DNA of 64,000 nucleotides from Hawksworthiomyces lignivorus (GCA_002917075.1 NTMA01000006.1:744001-808000); one strand, 5' to 3'; positions 1 to 11,430 are shown, counted from the stretch's first letter. Notes: generated by a model from the letters alone, not told the origin. Translations and numbers: made by a program.

Positions 1-231
1 TGCGCGACTTGATGCATACTTTCCGGTATCTGATTTTTTGACTCTGGTTAGCTTTCTCTATACAACTATTTCCTCGCCGCTTTGGATGCGCTCGTCGTGC
101 ACTCACTTGGGGAACCAGTGGTCGTAGGAGCAGTAGAGGATGTGGTCGCGGCTGACAGGCGGAAACTGGACTTCACCAGCAGCCGCATCGCCGGCGGACT
201 GTGGCTCTGGGGCCGAGTGGAATTCTGGCAT
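1..231 (-). CDS. cdc123: Cdc123-like eIF2 assembly factor, 5' part only
   Basis: Partial gene cut by the left window edge. Exon 1 (231 down to 107) encodes 41 residues plus two bases. A 77-bp intron (106 to 30) starts GTGAGT, has a GCTAAC branch site and ends ATCAG. Exon 2 starts at 29 and leaves the window. The joined protein reads through the FPPVSRDHILYCSYDHWFPK region into YRKVCIKSR. This matches the conserved N-terminus of Cdc123/D123 proteins, in which an aromatic 'CS-x-W-x-PK' segment is followed by a basic K-S-R motif. Known family role: an ATP-grasp-like cytosolic chaperone that joins eIF2 gamma to eIF2 alpha, needed for translation initiation. The start is the only ATG in frame ahead of the motif. 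The call rests on about 50 residues seen here, and the catalytic body is outside the window. Confidence 0.75.
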
Positions 232-1003
232 ATTGAAACTCTAAGGGTGAATTTTTGGCAGTATGAAGCTCTGCACAAGAAGAAGAAGAGATGAAGATCC
301 CAAAACTAAGAGAAACGATGTTGGCTGTCGCAATATTTGACTCTGTCTCTCGCCGTTCAGAGGCGGCAAACAAGCCCTTTTAGCGGCCGTTCCCAATGCA
401 GTAAGTCGATGGAGGGGCGAAAACTGTGAGTCAAAAACCCCACAGCGCATAATAAGCTGCTGCTATATGCACGATCGTGGGCGCTATAGGCTTTTAGCGA
501 CTCACATCCGTTTCTGCCGGGCTGGGATGCCGCTGGAATGCGCCAGAGCCTTGTCCAGCGCCACCTCTTCACACCGCTTTCAGTATGATGTAATCTTATC
601 AGCCTCACCTAATCAATCACTTATCACTTATATGTACACCTGAGTTCAAAACTAGTTTCGCAGTTGGGCTTAACAACCCTTGTGCCGTAAGAAGCTGAAC
701 TAGTCTTTTATTACAAGTTGAAAGTACCATAACTATCTAAGGCCAAAATCTCTACGTGTGAATTTGCCAACGGATCAGTTAGGCCTCGCAACTTCTTGTG
801 ACAGATGATGATCAACGAAGAGGCTGTGCTTGTTGGGCATCAACTGAGGCCTCCAGTTGAGGCATCTGTAACGCATATAACATAACCCCTTGATGCTCTC
901 TCAGTCGAATGCGTGGCCAGGTTGATCTATGGTGTAGTATTTCCTCATAATCATCCGTTTTCTTTGTTGCGAACTGACATACTGTCCTGTCAGTACCGCT
1001 GTC
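232..1003. promoter_or_regulatory. Divergent intergenic region between cdc123 and the HET gene
   Basis: About 770 bp between two divergent start codons. Short ORFs on both strands look random in composition and have no recognisable motif. It must hold the promoters of both flanking genes. I see no convincing TATA box or other named site. Confidence 0.5.
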
Positions 1004-3439
1004 ATGGCTGTTGCCAATTCTTCCACAGAAGCTCTTGTTCCAACTACTATCTACGAATCGATTCCGCTCGACTTTGATGAAAATGAGGCCAGGTTCCTCA
1101 GAATACAGAGTGGCAAAGGTGCAGAGACTCTCAAGCTAGAGGTCTTCAAGGCGGATCTCGATGACAAGCCTGAATTTGACGCCTTGTCCTACGCCTGGAG
1201 CTCGCTAGGCACAGATGTCACCGTTCACATCGGCGGCCTGGCCCTGACGATCAGCGAAACGCTGCATCATGCGCTGCTCCAGCTGAGAAAGCCTGAGCAG
1301 GACTATGTCCTCTGGGTTGATGCCATCTGCATCGACCAGGCCTCGATCCCCGAGAAGAACCACCAGCTGCCGCTGATGCGTGACATCTATTCCTCCGCAC
1401 AGGCGGTCGTCATCTGGCTCGGCGACGCAACCAAAAACATCGACCTGGCCTTGCAGCTTGGCGCCTACGCGTGGGCCAACACAGGCAGAAACCGGAAATT
1501 CAAGTCTGCCGTAGACCTGGACGACTACCTGGACGCCTTTCTTGGCGACGCGTCCCTTTCTCGGGACGCCTACCTCGACGGCCTCATCGAGCTGGTCAAC
1601 AAGCCGTGGTTCATGCGGACGTGGGTGCTGCAGGAGGTGGCGCTGGCCCGCGCGGAGCCCGACTTTCTGTGCGGGCCGCACCGCCTGCCGTGGAAGGCGC
1701 TCGCGCTGCTGGACGACGTCGTCACCGGGTCGTTCCACGAGCACTACAAGCCGCACAGGGGCGACAAGGACCGGCTGCTGGCGCGGGAGGACCTGCACGC
1801 GGCCATCCACGGCTGGACGGCTAGCAGCATCGACAGCCTGCGAAGAGGGATCCGGCGGCGGCCGCCCAGCTGCGGCCTCCTCCTGGCGGAGGCGCTGGCC
1901 AGCTCCCGGTATGCGTCGGCGACGGACCCGCGGGACAAGGTGTACGGCGTGCTGGGCCTGACGTGCAAGGTGCATTCCGCCAAGATCCGGGTCGACTACG
2001 CGCTCTCGACGGCCGAGGTGTTCCGCGACGCGACGCGCGCCGTCCTCGTCAAGGAGCGCGATTTTTCGATCCTGGCCATCAAGGAGAAGGAGCTGCTCGA
2101 CTGCCGGTGCGGCCAGGCCGAGTGCGCCTGCGGGACCGATCCGCCGCGCCCGCACGGGTCGTCGTGGGTGCCGGACTTTGGCAAGAATTTCGAGGGCCCC
2201 GCGCAGCGGCACTTTTCGTCCGAGAACACGCCGTTCCAGGCCGCCACCGGCACGCGCAGAGACCTCAAGGTGCGCGGGACCGCCCTCCGCGCGCGGGGGC
2301 TGCTCCTGGACGTCGTCCGCGTCACCAAGGCCACGGCCTACTCGAAGGACGGCACGCACAACGGCACCTCGATCCCACTCGCGTCCCTCTTTGAATTTCT
2401 GCAAGAGCACGCGCGCGTCTCGTCGCACGAGGGCACCCAGAGCGCGGGCGCGGGCGCGGGCGCTGGCGAGAGCACGGGCGACGACGACGCGGGTGAGGAC
2501 GTCTGCCCCCGCTGCGCGGCCCGGGACTCGCACGTCGCCCGTGCCGCGGCGCTGGCGAACGAGCTGCAGCCCGGCTTCTGGCCCCTCAGGGCGCTGCGCA
2601 AGCTGGCCAGCTGGTTTCTGCCGCGCGGCGGCGGCGGCGGCGGCTACCGCCTCCCAGACAATGCCGAGGACATAGCGGCCCACTTTGGGGCGGCGATGCC
2701 CGACCTCGCCGCCATTGGCCAGCTGCTCCCCGAGAGCATGCGGCAGCCGGCGGCCCCGTTCCGCGCCTGCGGGCTCTACCGTCCCCCCGGCGGCGGTCCC
2801 GCGCTCGGCTTCTGGGACGCCGCCTGGAGGACGCTGGTCGCCGACAACGCGCTGGCCCATCCTGCGTCGCGGCGCAACTTTCAAAACGGCGACGGCGTGC
2901 TCTTTGCGCTCCACTGGGAGAAGGTCATTGAGGAATTCGAGCGCCAGGTCGTCTACAGCGACGCCTGGGTCTTCGACGACGCCAGGCTCATGTCGCGCAG
3001 TCCATGCGAAGATGGCAAAGAGGGCGAAGAGGGCGAGCAGGAGCAGCCCGACACGTTTGGCGCGGACATTCTCAAGACGGACAACGGCAAGGCTGTGCTC
3101 GCCTTGCAGCTGTTTCGCTACTCGGGCCCGTGTGCGGCCATCTTGGACGACATCAAGCACGTTGTCTTGCACACGCTGTATCTTCGCCGCGTGTTCGTAA
3201 CGGAGAACCGCTGGATGGGGCTGGGTCCCCGCATCGTGCAGCCAGGCGACGTCGTCGTGCTTCTCTTTGGAAGCAAGGTGCCGCACATTCTGCGGCCGGT
3301 TGATGATCACTACATCTTTGTAGGTGAATGCTATCTCCACGGGGTAATGAATGGCGAGCTTGCGTCACAGCTTTCTGGAGAGGACTCGTCGTCCGATCCC
3401 ACGTATGGCTTTCCTACAAAGACATTTGAAATTCGCTAG
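1004..3439 (+). CDS. HET domain protein (heterokaryon incompatibility-type)
   Basis: Intronless ORF of 811 residues. The HET domain (Pfam HET type) spans roughly residues 57-320. Its hallmarks in order are E-F-D-A-L-S-Y-A-W near 57-65, V-L-W-V-D-A-I-C-I-D-Q, the M-R-D-I-Y-S-S-A-Q-A-V-V-I-W-L-G-D stretch, W-F-x-R-T-W-V-L-Q-E near 202-212, and D-P-R-D-K-V-Y-G-V-L-G-L near 308. The C-terminal 480 residues have no domain I recognise. They include a cysteine-rich patch (CRCGQAECACG), an alanine/glycine run and a CPRC motif. The gene is markedly GC-rich, which creates long antisense reading frames that are not genes. HET proteins trigger cell death or growth arrest after non-self contact, but many have no assigned partner. 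The allelic target of this one cannot be told from sequence. Confidence 0.9.
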   Translation: MAVANSSTEALVPTTIYESIPLDFDENEARFLRIQSGKGAETLKLEVFKADLDDKPEFDALSYAWSSLGTDVTVHIGGLALTISETLHHALLQLRKPEQDYVLWVDAICIDQASIPEKNHQLPLMRDIYSSAQAVVIWLGDATKNIDLALQLGAYAWANTGRNRKFKSAVDLDDYLDAFLGDASLSRDAYLDGLIELVNKPWFMRTWVLQEVALARAEPDFLCGPHRLPWKALALLDDVVTGSFHEHYKPHRGDKDRLLAREDLHAAIHGWTASSIDSLRRGIRRRPPSCGLLLAEALASSRYASATDPRDKVYGVLGLTCKVHSAKIRVDYALSTAEVFRDATRAVLVKERDFSILAIKEKELLDCRCGQAECACGTDPPRPHGSSWVPDFGKNFEGPAQRHFSSENTPFQAATGTRRDLKVRGTALRARGLLLDVVRVTKATAYSKDGTHNGTSIPLASLFEFLQEHARVSSHEGTQSAGAGAGAGESTGDDDAGEDVCPRCAARDSHVARAAALANELQPGFWPLRALRKLASWFLPRGGGGGGYRLPDNAEDIAAHFGAAMPDLAAIGQLLPESMRQPAAPFRACGLYRPPGGGPALGFWDAAWRTLVADNALAHPASRRNFQNGDGVLFALHWEKVIEEFERQVVYSDAWVFDDARLMSRSPCEDGKEGEEGEQEQPDTFGADILKTDNGKAVLALQLFRYSGPCAAILDDIKHVVLHTLYLRRVFVTENRWMGLGPRIVQPGDVVVLLFGSKVPHILRPVDDHYIFVGECYLHGVMNGELASQLSGEDSSSDPTYGFPTKTFEIR

Positions 3440-4169
3440 GCACTATATTCGATGCTACTACAAAAAAAAGGCGAGAGGATAAGATGGAGTTGGGAAAAAT
3501 ATAGGAAAACAGTCTTTGTCTTACAAGCTTATACAGACAAAGATGACGAGGGCTGCATTGACGGCAAGGTACAGACCCACTTTTCGTGATTGAAGAGACT
3601 ACCAACCCTATCCCTACAACATTGTGTTCAAAATCGTAAATATAACCATTCGAGCAAGTAGATACTTTATATTAGAATATATTAGAAAGGAATTTGGAGG
3701 AATTCGAACATCAAGCATCATTCAAATTCGTCTCAAAGTTCACAGGGAGAGGTGACGGCAGAAGTATCAAATTTCAGAAAGATTACTAATTTATTAGTAA
3801 CACTCTAGCCTAAGAAATTAGAATAGCGGCAACGCTGCGAAAAAGCAAGGTGACGAAAAAAAAAGGCTACGGCGCGTAGCATAGCACGTTGTATCTTGAG
3901 CGCCGCCATATCAGGTATCTTTTAGCGACAGACCACCGACGTAAGAGACTGCACTTGATAACGCCACGAAGAGCGGATGAGAAGCCGGCCCTTTATGAAG
4001 ACGACACTTAAAAACTCCAACTAAAACCATACGCCTGCAAGTGCTTTATCCGTTCCAACTCAGACCAGACCATACTCAGCAGCCCGCCACCGACGAGGGA
4101 GAAGACGCAGCGCCTCCAGCAAATACCTGATCTTTTTTTCTCCTGCCCGCAGAAAACCCAGAGAGGGCC
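3440..4169. other. Intergenic region, HET gene to cwc21
   Basis: About 730 bp. The first half is AT-rich and should contain the HET gene 3' end. The second half is the cwc21 promoter and leader. No gene is seen. Confidence 0.5.
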
Positions 4170-5219
4170 ATGTCTGACAACGTTGGCCTCTCGACGCCGC
4201 GCGGCAGCGGCACGTCTGGCTACGTCCAGCGCAACCGCGCCTTCATCCGGCCGCGCGACAACGCCTACGGCCCGGGCCCGGGGGGCAGCACCAACCCGCG
4301 CGACCTGCTGGACGCCGGCCGCCCGCACAAGCTGCGCCAGCCCGACCAGGGCATCCTCGAGCACGACCGCAAGCGCGCCGTCGAGGTGCGCGTGTTTGCG
4401 CTGCGCGACGCCCTCGAGGAGCAAGGGAACGTCAGCGACGACGAGATCGAGCGCCGCTGCGACGCGCTGCGCGCCCAGCTGACGGCCGATGGCGCGTCCA
4501 AAGCCCGCGGTGGCGGCGGCGGCAGCGGCGGCGGCAGCGGCGGCGGTCCCCTTTCGTCTTCTTCTGGCGCCGGCGGCCGCCAGCGCTTCAAGGCGCACCA
4601 GGTGCACGAGCAGGCGCGGGCCAAGATCGCCGAGAGCGAGCGGCTGCGGCGGGCGCTGCGCATCCGCCCTGATTACGAAGAGGGCGGCCATTGGCGGCGG
4701 CAGGAGGAGAAGCACCGGAAGCGGAACCAGGACGACGGTCCTGAGGAGCAGGCAGAGCACAAAGCTCCGAAGCGGCCAGCGGAGGCGGCCGACGAGGACG
4801 GCGCGGCAGATCGCAAAAGACCGCAGGACAGCGATGAGGACGGCGACGATTACGAAGAGGGCGAGGTGAGGCGAGGCGGAAGAGGCGGCCGCTCACCGCC
4901 GCCACCGCCACCAATCAAGAGCGTGGAGGGCGCGTACAGCGACGAGGACGACTACGACCGGCGGGAGCGCGACAGGAGATACCGCCAGCGGGACGACGAC
5001 TACGACGGCGGCTACGACGACCGGAGCAACTACGGTCGCGGGCGGCAGGACGGGCGTCGCGTCCGGCCGCGGCGGGACAGCAGCCGGTCGCCGCCTCCAC
5101 AACCACCACCACCCCGGAGCGACGGTAGCCGCAGCCGCAGCCCTGGCCGTGGCAGGACCTATCGTCGCAGCCCCAGGCGCAGCCCAAGCCGCAGCCGGAG
5201 CCGCAGCGACAGCCGGTAG
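4170..5219 (+). CDS. cwc21: Pre-mRNA-splicing factor Cwc21 (cwf21 domain, SR-rich tail)
   Basis: Single-exon gene of 349 residues. The N-terminus (MSDNVGLSTPRGSGTSGYVQ) followed by N-R-A-F-I-R-P-R is the conserved start of Cwc21/SRRM2 proteins. The cwf21 domain follows at about residues 60-110 (GILEHDRKRAVEVRVFALRD, then L-E-E-Q-G and a D-D-E-I-E-R-R helix). The rest is low complexity: a Gly/Ser stretch near 113-130, an acidic and basic middle, and an Arg-Ser-rich tail that is typical of the SRRM2-like family. Known role: a component of the catalytic spliceosome that contacts Prp8 and Snu114 near the 5' splice site. The tail is longer than in yeast Cwc21, as is common in filamentous fungi. 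The ATG chosen starts the conserved block directly. Confidence 0.88.
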   Translation: MSDNVGLSTPRGSGTSGYVQRNRAFIRPRDNAYGPGPGGSTNPRDLLDAGRPHKLRQPDQGILEHDRKRAVEVRVFALRDALEEQGNVSDDEIERRCDALRAQLTADGASKARGGGGGSGGGSGGGPLSSSSGAGGRQRFKAHQVHEQARAKIAESERLRRALRIRPDYEEGGHWRRQEEKHRKRNQDDGPEEQAEHKAPKRPAEAADEDGAADRKRPQDSDEDGDDYEEGEVRRGGRGGRSPPPPPPIKSVEGAYSDEDDYDRRERDRRYRQRDDDYDGGYDDRSNYGRGRQDGRRVRPRRDSSRSPPPQPPPPRSDGSRSRSPGRGRTYRRSPRRSPSRSRSRSDSR

Positions 5220-5826
5220 TCGCGCTGACTTAGTCTTTGGCATATTTCTCTCAGTACTTAGTGGCCGCACGAGTTCAGGCAAACAAGAATGAACAGAGAA
5301 CACAAATGGGAAAACTAGCACTTTCTATGTTCGGGAGTTATAGATCTCTATTGTATTAGTTCATGCGTGGGATGTTTTATGCCTTCATCAGCTTTGGTCA
5401 GGTTTTTCGCATCATCCAAAAGAAATATATTTTCTTGTTCTGTTTTGGTCCCTGAAGAAGAGGAATATGCAACTAAGTGGCAAACGTCCCAAGGTGAATC
5501 AACCCCCTTTCTCACACGGTATATCTCAAAAAGAAAAACTGCAGTGCAATACATCAAACCCAACCAGTACTCCCAATGGTTTTCCCTTGTCCAGGTACAG
5601 AATAAAAAAAAACAAACAACTCGAACCAGAGCAAATACTGGCCTCCCAATGTAACTAACGTCTAAGTGGTGTATAAAGTGAGTAAGAAAGATCCGGATAT
5701 CTGAACAACCCCCCGTGAAATTCGTTCCAGACTGCGCCCGCTTTGAGCAGCAGCATGCCATCATTTGAGTTTGCATTTTTATGGACTGCTCCATAAGCCA
5801 TGCGGTGGTTGAGAGCCATCTGCAGC
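5220..5826. other. Convergent intergenic region, cwc21 and RasGEF 3' ends
   Basis: About 600 bp between converging stop codons. AT-rich, consistent with two 3' untranslated regions and poly(A) sites. Short ORFs here have no recognisable content. Confidence 0.5.
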
Positions 5827-8800
5827 TTACAGGAAGCCGGATTCGGCCAGCACTCTGTTGGAGAAACCCAGGGTCAGTATTGTTCGCTGAATGGATTATT
5901 TGTCGCATCTCATGATTGAGAACTGGGGTGCATTCACGCTCGACAACTTACCTAACAATCTTCTCGTCTTCCCGCTCGCGAGGCTCCACTTGCAGACTCT
6001 TGTCGTACATCTCGTGCACGTCACCAGCAGCTTGCATGTTGCTTAGAATGTATTCTTGCAACTCTGGCACCGGCTGGAGCGAATATGCCACATTCTGGTA
6101 CTGCTGGATGTCTCGAATCACCTCGGCAGTCTTGGCCCGTTTGGCAAAGTTGATGAGATTGGTCTTTTTGATGATTGACGGAATACCGTCTTCAATGAAG
6201 GTCAGATCCGTTAGGTAGACGCCTGGAAGGTAAAGTTTATTAGCACGAGTCTTCATTGCAGCCATTGATACAAGGCATAACGAAAAGTGGCCGTCTTACC
6301 AAAGAATGGAATGCAAGGCGGGTTCGCGACATGGAGGGCCTCTCTGTATTCGCCAAAGTTCTTGGTGCTGGCCATCAGCTTCCTCATGCTTTCCAGAGTA
6401 GCCTGCGTCTTCTGCGGCACAATATCCCAAGTCCTCTTGAGGCGAGCAATGGGGGCGGTGCCAAGCGCGGAGATGATTGACGTCAGTGTTGAGAAGTTGT
6501 TCTGGCCACGGCATTTCTGATTCAGTTAGCATAAATTGGTTAAGCAGCAGGATTTGAAAAATGCATAGATATTCTGAAAACGTACATCGGCAACGGCAAC
6601 AAAATGCTTGATGACAACCACCCGCTTCTTCACGTCGGTTTGGGCCAGAATCATCTCGGCGACCCAGTTTGTCATTTGGTTGGAGTGCAAAATGAGCGCC
6701 TTGACATTCGGTGCTGGCTCCGGCTCGCTGTCCGCGACCTTCTTCTGCCAGGTCTTGTTCAGACACTCAGTTGGCTTGATCTTGCCGTAGAGGCGGGATT
6801 CGATAATCGTCAATTGGCGGGCAAACTCTGTGACATCGATATCGAGGAATTTGAGCTTCTTCATATTCTTCGGCATGATTGGGGGTGGCGTGTTCTGATT
6901 CAGTGTCTGGATCAAGCGTCTCGCGCCCGTGTCTTTGCCACTGAGCCGCTGGTCCAGGACTGCCATCAGTGGGGCCGATCCAGGTGTCTCGGTCGACTTG
7001 ACCGTATCTCGCGCAAACGTATACACATCTCGAATGAGCTGCTTCGTTTCTTCGAGACTTGCGTCTTCCATCCAAAAATTGTCAAACCAATTCTTGATAA
7101 TGTTCACGACGCGGAACCGGATCAGCTTCTGTTTGCGGTCGCGCCACTGTTCGTATTCGCCCTGTGTCAGGCCTTCGGGTGGTTGGATTGCAAATCGCTT
7201 CACCAGGAGTTCGAATAACTCTCGCGCCGTGGTGAAGGAGCGGTAGGTGAGGAGGAAGGTGTTGTTAAAGCTCGAGTCTAGCTTGTCATGGCGTGTGAGT
7301 TGCTCGACCAGCGCAAGAAGAGAACCACCCTTGACTTGCGGCGGCGATAGCTTCAAGTCCCAAGATATATCATTCTCATAATCAAGACGCAGAAAATCGG
7401 GCGTGTCGTCCACCATCGGCGCCTGTGGTGACGGATCTTCGCCGAGCAGCTTCTTGAGCTTGGAATAGTCGCCACCTTTTCTATAAGATTGAGCTGCAGG
7501 ATCTGCGCCCTCTGTGAACGACTGCGTCTGTAGCAAGGGAGGCCGTGGGATAATGCCACGGGACTCGGATCGTTGATGGGCTAGCGTCGTTGTGGAAGAC
7601 ATCGATCCGGCAGAGGAAGGAACAGCTGTAGAAGCAGATGAGGATGCGTACGGCATGGTATCGCCCCGGCGCAGAGGTTCCCGTGCTGGGAATTGGTCGT
7701 CTCGCATGCCCAATTCTGTCACCTGTTGCAGATTGATCTGCACTTGTTCAGACAGGAGCTGCAAGGAGAAGCCGATGTGGGATGAATTCGTCTCGAGGGC
7801 GCGAGCGCATTGCCGGACATATTCCAATCGGTTCTCCAGCGCCTCTCCACGAACCTCGGCCCATTCATCGGCGAGTGGCCCGGCAACAGCCTGGCAGCCA
7901 AGGAGAAGATCTGAGATGTTGTCATACAAGCTCTGTTTGTTCGTGCTGAAGTCGGCGAGCTGCGGTGTCTGGAAGCTGTTGCCCAGAACAGAGAGGTCGA
8001 TAGATTCGATCATGGCGATCCACGGCTTAAACATTTCCAGCACCTTGCCACCGGCTATGCACACGTTATTGCCAATCACTTCATGCTTAAACGGCGTGAC
8101 GACCTTGTCGGTCATGGTGAGGTACTTGTCTAGCTCACGGATGCTCGAAACTAGCATACGCTTGAGTTCGTCGAGCCGCTCCAGGAGCTTACCGTCTAGA
8201 ATAGCCGTCGGTTCGATGGTTCCCTCCTCGTCATCCAGGAAGTTGGAAGTGATCGGGTCACGTGCTCCCAAGGAGTTGTTTTGCCAGCTGCCCCCCGTGC
8301 TGCTGCCGATGATGAAGCCGGGGAAGAGACGCGGGATCTCCTCGCCCCTCTGCTGGCGTGCCACATCGACATAGCTGTATACGCCGAGAAGGACGCCGTC
8401 CGCCTCTTGTAAGCATTTCTGCACAGATTCAGCATTTGGCCAATCCGCTGCGGCGATATGGGACGAGATGACCAGCTTTGAGAATTTCGACATCATATCC
8501 CGGAAATGCGGATACAAGGCCTTGTTACTAGATATGATGGAAGGTTGACCAGAGTGGTTGTCGGTGGTGCCGGATCCGGCAGCAAGGAGGAGCCGCAGAT
8601 GGTCGGAAATATCCTCGGCACGTGCTACATATTCAGAGCGGTTATTTGACGTAATGGCATCACGGTAGCGATCGATGGACTTTTTCATGTTCGACACTAG
8701 ACGGCTCCATGTGAGTGGAGGGGTTGAGCCGTCGTCGAAGAAAGACCTGGGAATGGTAGCTGCAGTGGGGAGGTTAAAGGTTGTAGACGTGAAAGAAGTA

Positions 8801-9706
8801 GCGGAGGCAATCATGGGAGTCTGGCCAAGAACACCATTGGCGGCATTGAGAGCTTCGACGCCGGAAGGCGCAGAAGTAATGTTATTGTATTTACCCCGAG
8901 TTGGCGACTGGCCATTCATGGATTCCATCGACACAGTCGGCGAAATTCCCTCGTTCGTAAACGAGCGCTGGTTTCGAGACTACGAAGGTCAGAGAAAATG
9001 GAACGCGAAGATGCAGACGAGAGAAGGGAGCTAAAGCCACACTTACCAGAGGCCCACGGGATGCCATGAGAATATTCTCGCCCTCCATCTCTGATGCCGA
9101 GTTTGCCTCGGAGTCTTCGTCTTCGTTCTGGGTTAGACCCCTGGCCATCAATTCCGGCGGTGGGCGGGTTCGCTCCGGCATATTCATGTTCATGCGGTCC
9201 CGGGGTCCGGTCTCAGCGGCTGATGTCGGTGACTCCAAGGGCAGCTCCATGCAGCTTTCACCTGTCATGGTGTTGTAGTAGAAGAGACGGCCATCGGGCG
9301 TGGCCTGCGGTATCCAGTAGTCCGCGCCAGACCGGCTGACATTGGAGTCCGTGCCTTCTAACGGCAGGCCTGTGACGTCGTCTGTGTCATCGTCGTCTTC
9401 GTCGTCAAAGCCTTCCTCGTACACGTCTTCCTCCATATCTTCGTCGATCTGGTCAGCGACGCCAACTCCATTTTGTTCGGATTCAGGAAGCTCATCAGCA
9501 CTGGTGACTAGTTGACAATAGTTGCTTGGAAACCAGCCACGGACACCATTGATGACGCCGTCCCACCAGCCGCTCTCTAGCTGGGTAATCACTTGTATGA
9601 CGTCGCCCTCGTGGAAGCTGAGGCTGGTTCTGTCATCTGCTTCGTAGTCGTAGAGAGCCCGAACATACATGGCGCCTGGAGGCGCCGTCCCCACCATGCC
9701 GTTCAT
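5827..9706 (-). CDS. cdc25: Ras guanine-nucleotide exchange factor, Cdc25 family (SH3, RasGEF_N, RasGEF)
   Basis: Five exons give 1189 residues: 9706-9047, 8979-6586, 6516-6300, 6222-5952 and 5854-5827. All four introns have GT..AG ends and the reading phase is kept across each. Residues about 13-70 form an SH3 domain (ALYDYEADDRTSLSFHEGD, then W-W-D and G-W-F-P-S-N-Y). An acidic stretch follows, then a WW-like segment (about 130-160; DYWIPQATPDGRLFYYN). RasGEF_N begins near residue 765 (SLLALVEQLTRHD, F-L-L-T-Y-R-S-F). The catalytic RasGEF domain spans about 930-1165, with its late hallmark N-P-P-C-I-P-F-F-G-V-Y-L-T-D-L across the exon 3/4 junction. Known role: loads GTP on Ras, upstream of adenylate cyclase/PKA and MAPK signalling. 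The last exon adds only nine residues (V-L-A-E-S-G-F-L). Without it the frame would end at TAA just after exon 4, so a naive ORF call would lose the true C-terminus. Confidence 0.92.
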
Positions 9707-11430
9707 TGGGATAGTAAGAGCAGGCTGTACTAACTATCGCGCAAGCTCTGAAGAAACAAGAGGAGAGTAAAGAGAAAGTATAGGAGAAATGTCAGTTTAG
9801 TTCATGGCCACCTTGGCAACCACCTCATACAACGCCAAAAAAAAGGTCGAGGATAAGCGGGTCAGTCCAAATGAGCTGCAGCTCGCAGCCGAAAAGAGGT
9901 GAAGGTATAAGTCTTCCCGAAAGGAAAACTGCGGCACAGGAGGCGTCTAAATCTCTTCTCTGGCTAAGAGAAGCGCACCGACCGTAAGCCTTGCCAGGCA
10001 GCGTCACCGCAGAGCTTACAATCCAAGGCACAATAGATGGCAGGTTGCAAGGTTCGGGAGAATCGAATCTGAAGTCGAAATATAGATACAAGTGGCCAGA
10101 AGATCCTGTACTAGCAGCGGTTATGAAGATGCAGTCCAAAGACGCCAGGAGCACAATTTGTCCGTTAGGGATGATGGATAAGGCCGGTTCGTTGGCTGTT
10201 GGTAAAGACGCAGTCGCAGTGGAGAAGAAGAGCGGAGAGGCTGGTCCTGACCTTTCGGTTTTTTGCTTTGCTCTCTTTTTTCGTCCTTTTGCTACGTTGC
10301 CGTGGTCCCACTGATTTCGTGGTACTCCTTTTTTCCTTCTTTTCTCTTTTCGAGCCTTTTCCCCAGGTGTTCGTAGATTGTCGTCCCTGATTGTTCGGTA
10401 TACCAATGCCACCACCTCTCTGCGGTCTCGTGAAGTCCGATCGCGAACCGGTACGGGAGAAAGGAACTCGTTGGTGGGTGTCCGACTACTCTATCTCAAG
10501 CAGACACTGGGACAGAGAACAAAACCAAGAGGGAGGGGAGCCGTATATGAGCGAGAGAGGGTGTGGACGTGTGTCACTGCTACTGGATCGTGCGTGAGCG
10601 GCGGTGACTTTTTTGTTGAGGGCAGTATGGGGGCGAAAAGGCAGAGTGTCGTCGGTCCGTTGGTGGAGTACGGTAGAGGAGAGGAAAGAGAGTGGGGGGA
10701 GGAAGAGAGAGACACGCAGTGTGCTGAAATGAGAAGAGATGCAGATCGAAGGAAAATGAAGCCAAAAAGTAAAAAAAGAAAAGGGCTGAGAGGAATAAGA
10801 AAATAGAAACAAGACGGTTTCTATTGTCGCGGTGTGTGCCCCTCTCGACTCTCCTTGTATGCGATTTTGACGCTCTTCTTCAAAATAGAAAGAAGAAGGA
10901 GCGACCTGCTACAAGGTACGGAGTACAACGTTGAAAAAGAGAAAGAAGGAGGGGGTGGTTTGCAGTTCCGCCTTGGGCGTGGACAACGGGACTAGGTTCC
11001 ACAGCAAGGAGAAAGGAAAGGGGGAAGGAGGGGTCCAATAGCGCGAGAGCGTTTGGAGTGGTTGGTGGAGGCGGTGGGTAAGTGGTGTCGGGGACGACTG
11101 GGCAATGGGAGGTTAAGATCAGCGAGGGTGGGAAATGGTGTGTTAGTGGGCTTGGGTAGCACGTTAGGGGATGGATAAGTGGACAGGAAAGACAGGAGAG
11201 ACAGGAGAGACAGGAGATGCAAGAAACACTTGGAGACACCCAGAGAGAGGCAGAGGCTCGCGCTATTTGGCCGTGCCGTGGCTAATAGCCAGCCGTTTCA
11301 ACGGGCGGAAAACGTCTCTCTTTACGTGAATTTAAGATGTCCCCCCCTTCTGGGCTGCCCTTTCCACATCTGGATTATATAGGAAATTGTCTTCTGATCC
11401 TTTGGATTGCTAGCCAAATCGATCTTTCCC
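9707..11430 (-). promoter_or_regulatory. Probable promoter and 5' leader of the RasGEF gene, pyrimidine-rich on the minus strand
   Basis: Read on the minus strand, this stretch is strongly C/T-rich, most clearly between about 10,230 and 11,230, as in long fungal leaders and promoters. ORFs here translate to Ser/Leu/Pro/Cys-rich strings without domains. A 9-bp tandem repeat and a 19-A run lie at its far end. Where transcription starts cannot be fixed from sequence. Confidence 0.45.
11182..11217. repeat. Short tandem repeat, 9-bp unit, four copies
   Basis: Four consecutive copies of GACAGGAGA, the first ending AAA rather than AGA. It lies in the noncoding region upstream of the RasGEF gene. 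Confidence 0.9.

Noticed and set aside
1205..3340. 711-codon open frame antisense to the HET gene
   Set aside because: It mirrors the codon bias of the GC-rich HET gene, has Arg/Ala/Val-rich composition and no domain.
4008..4760. 250-codon frame antisense to cwc21
   Set aside because: Shadow of a GC-rich coding strand; no domain.
10486..11239. Minus-strand frames rich in Ser, Leu, Cys and Pro
   Set aside because: Explained by C/T-rich promoter DNA and a 9-bp tandem repeat, not by a protein.
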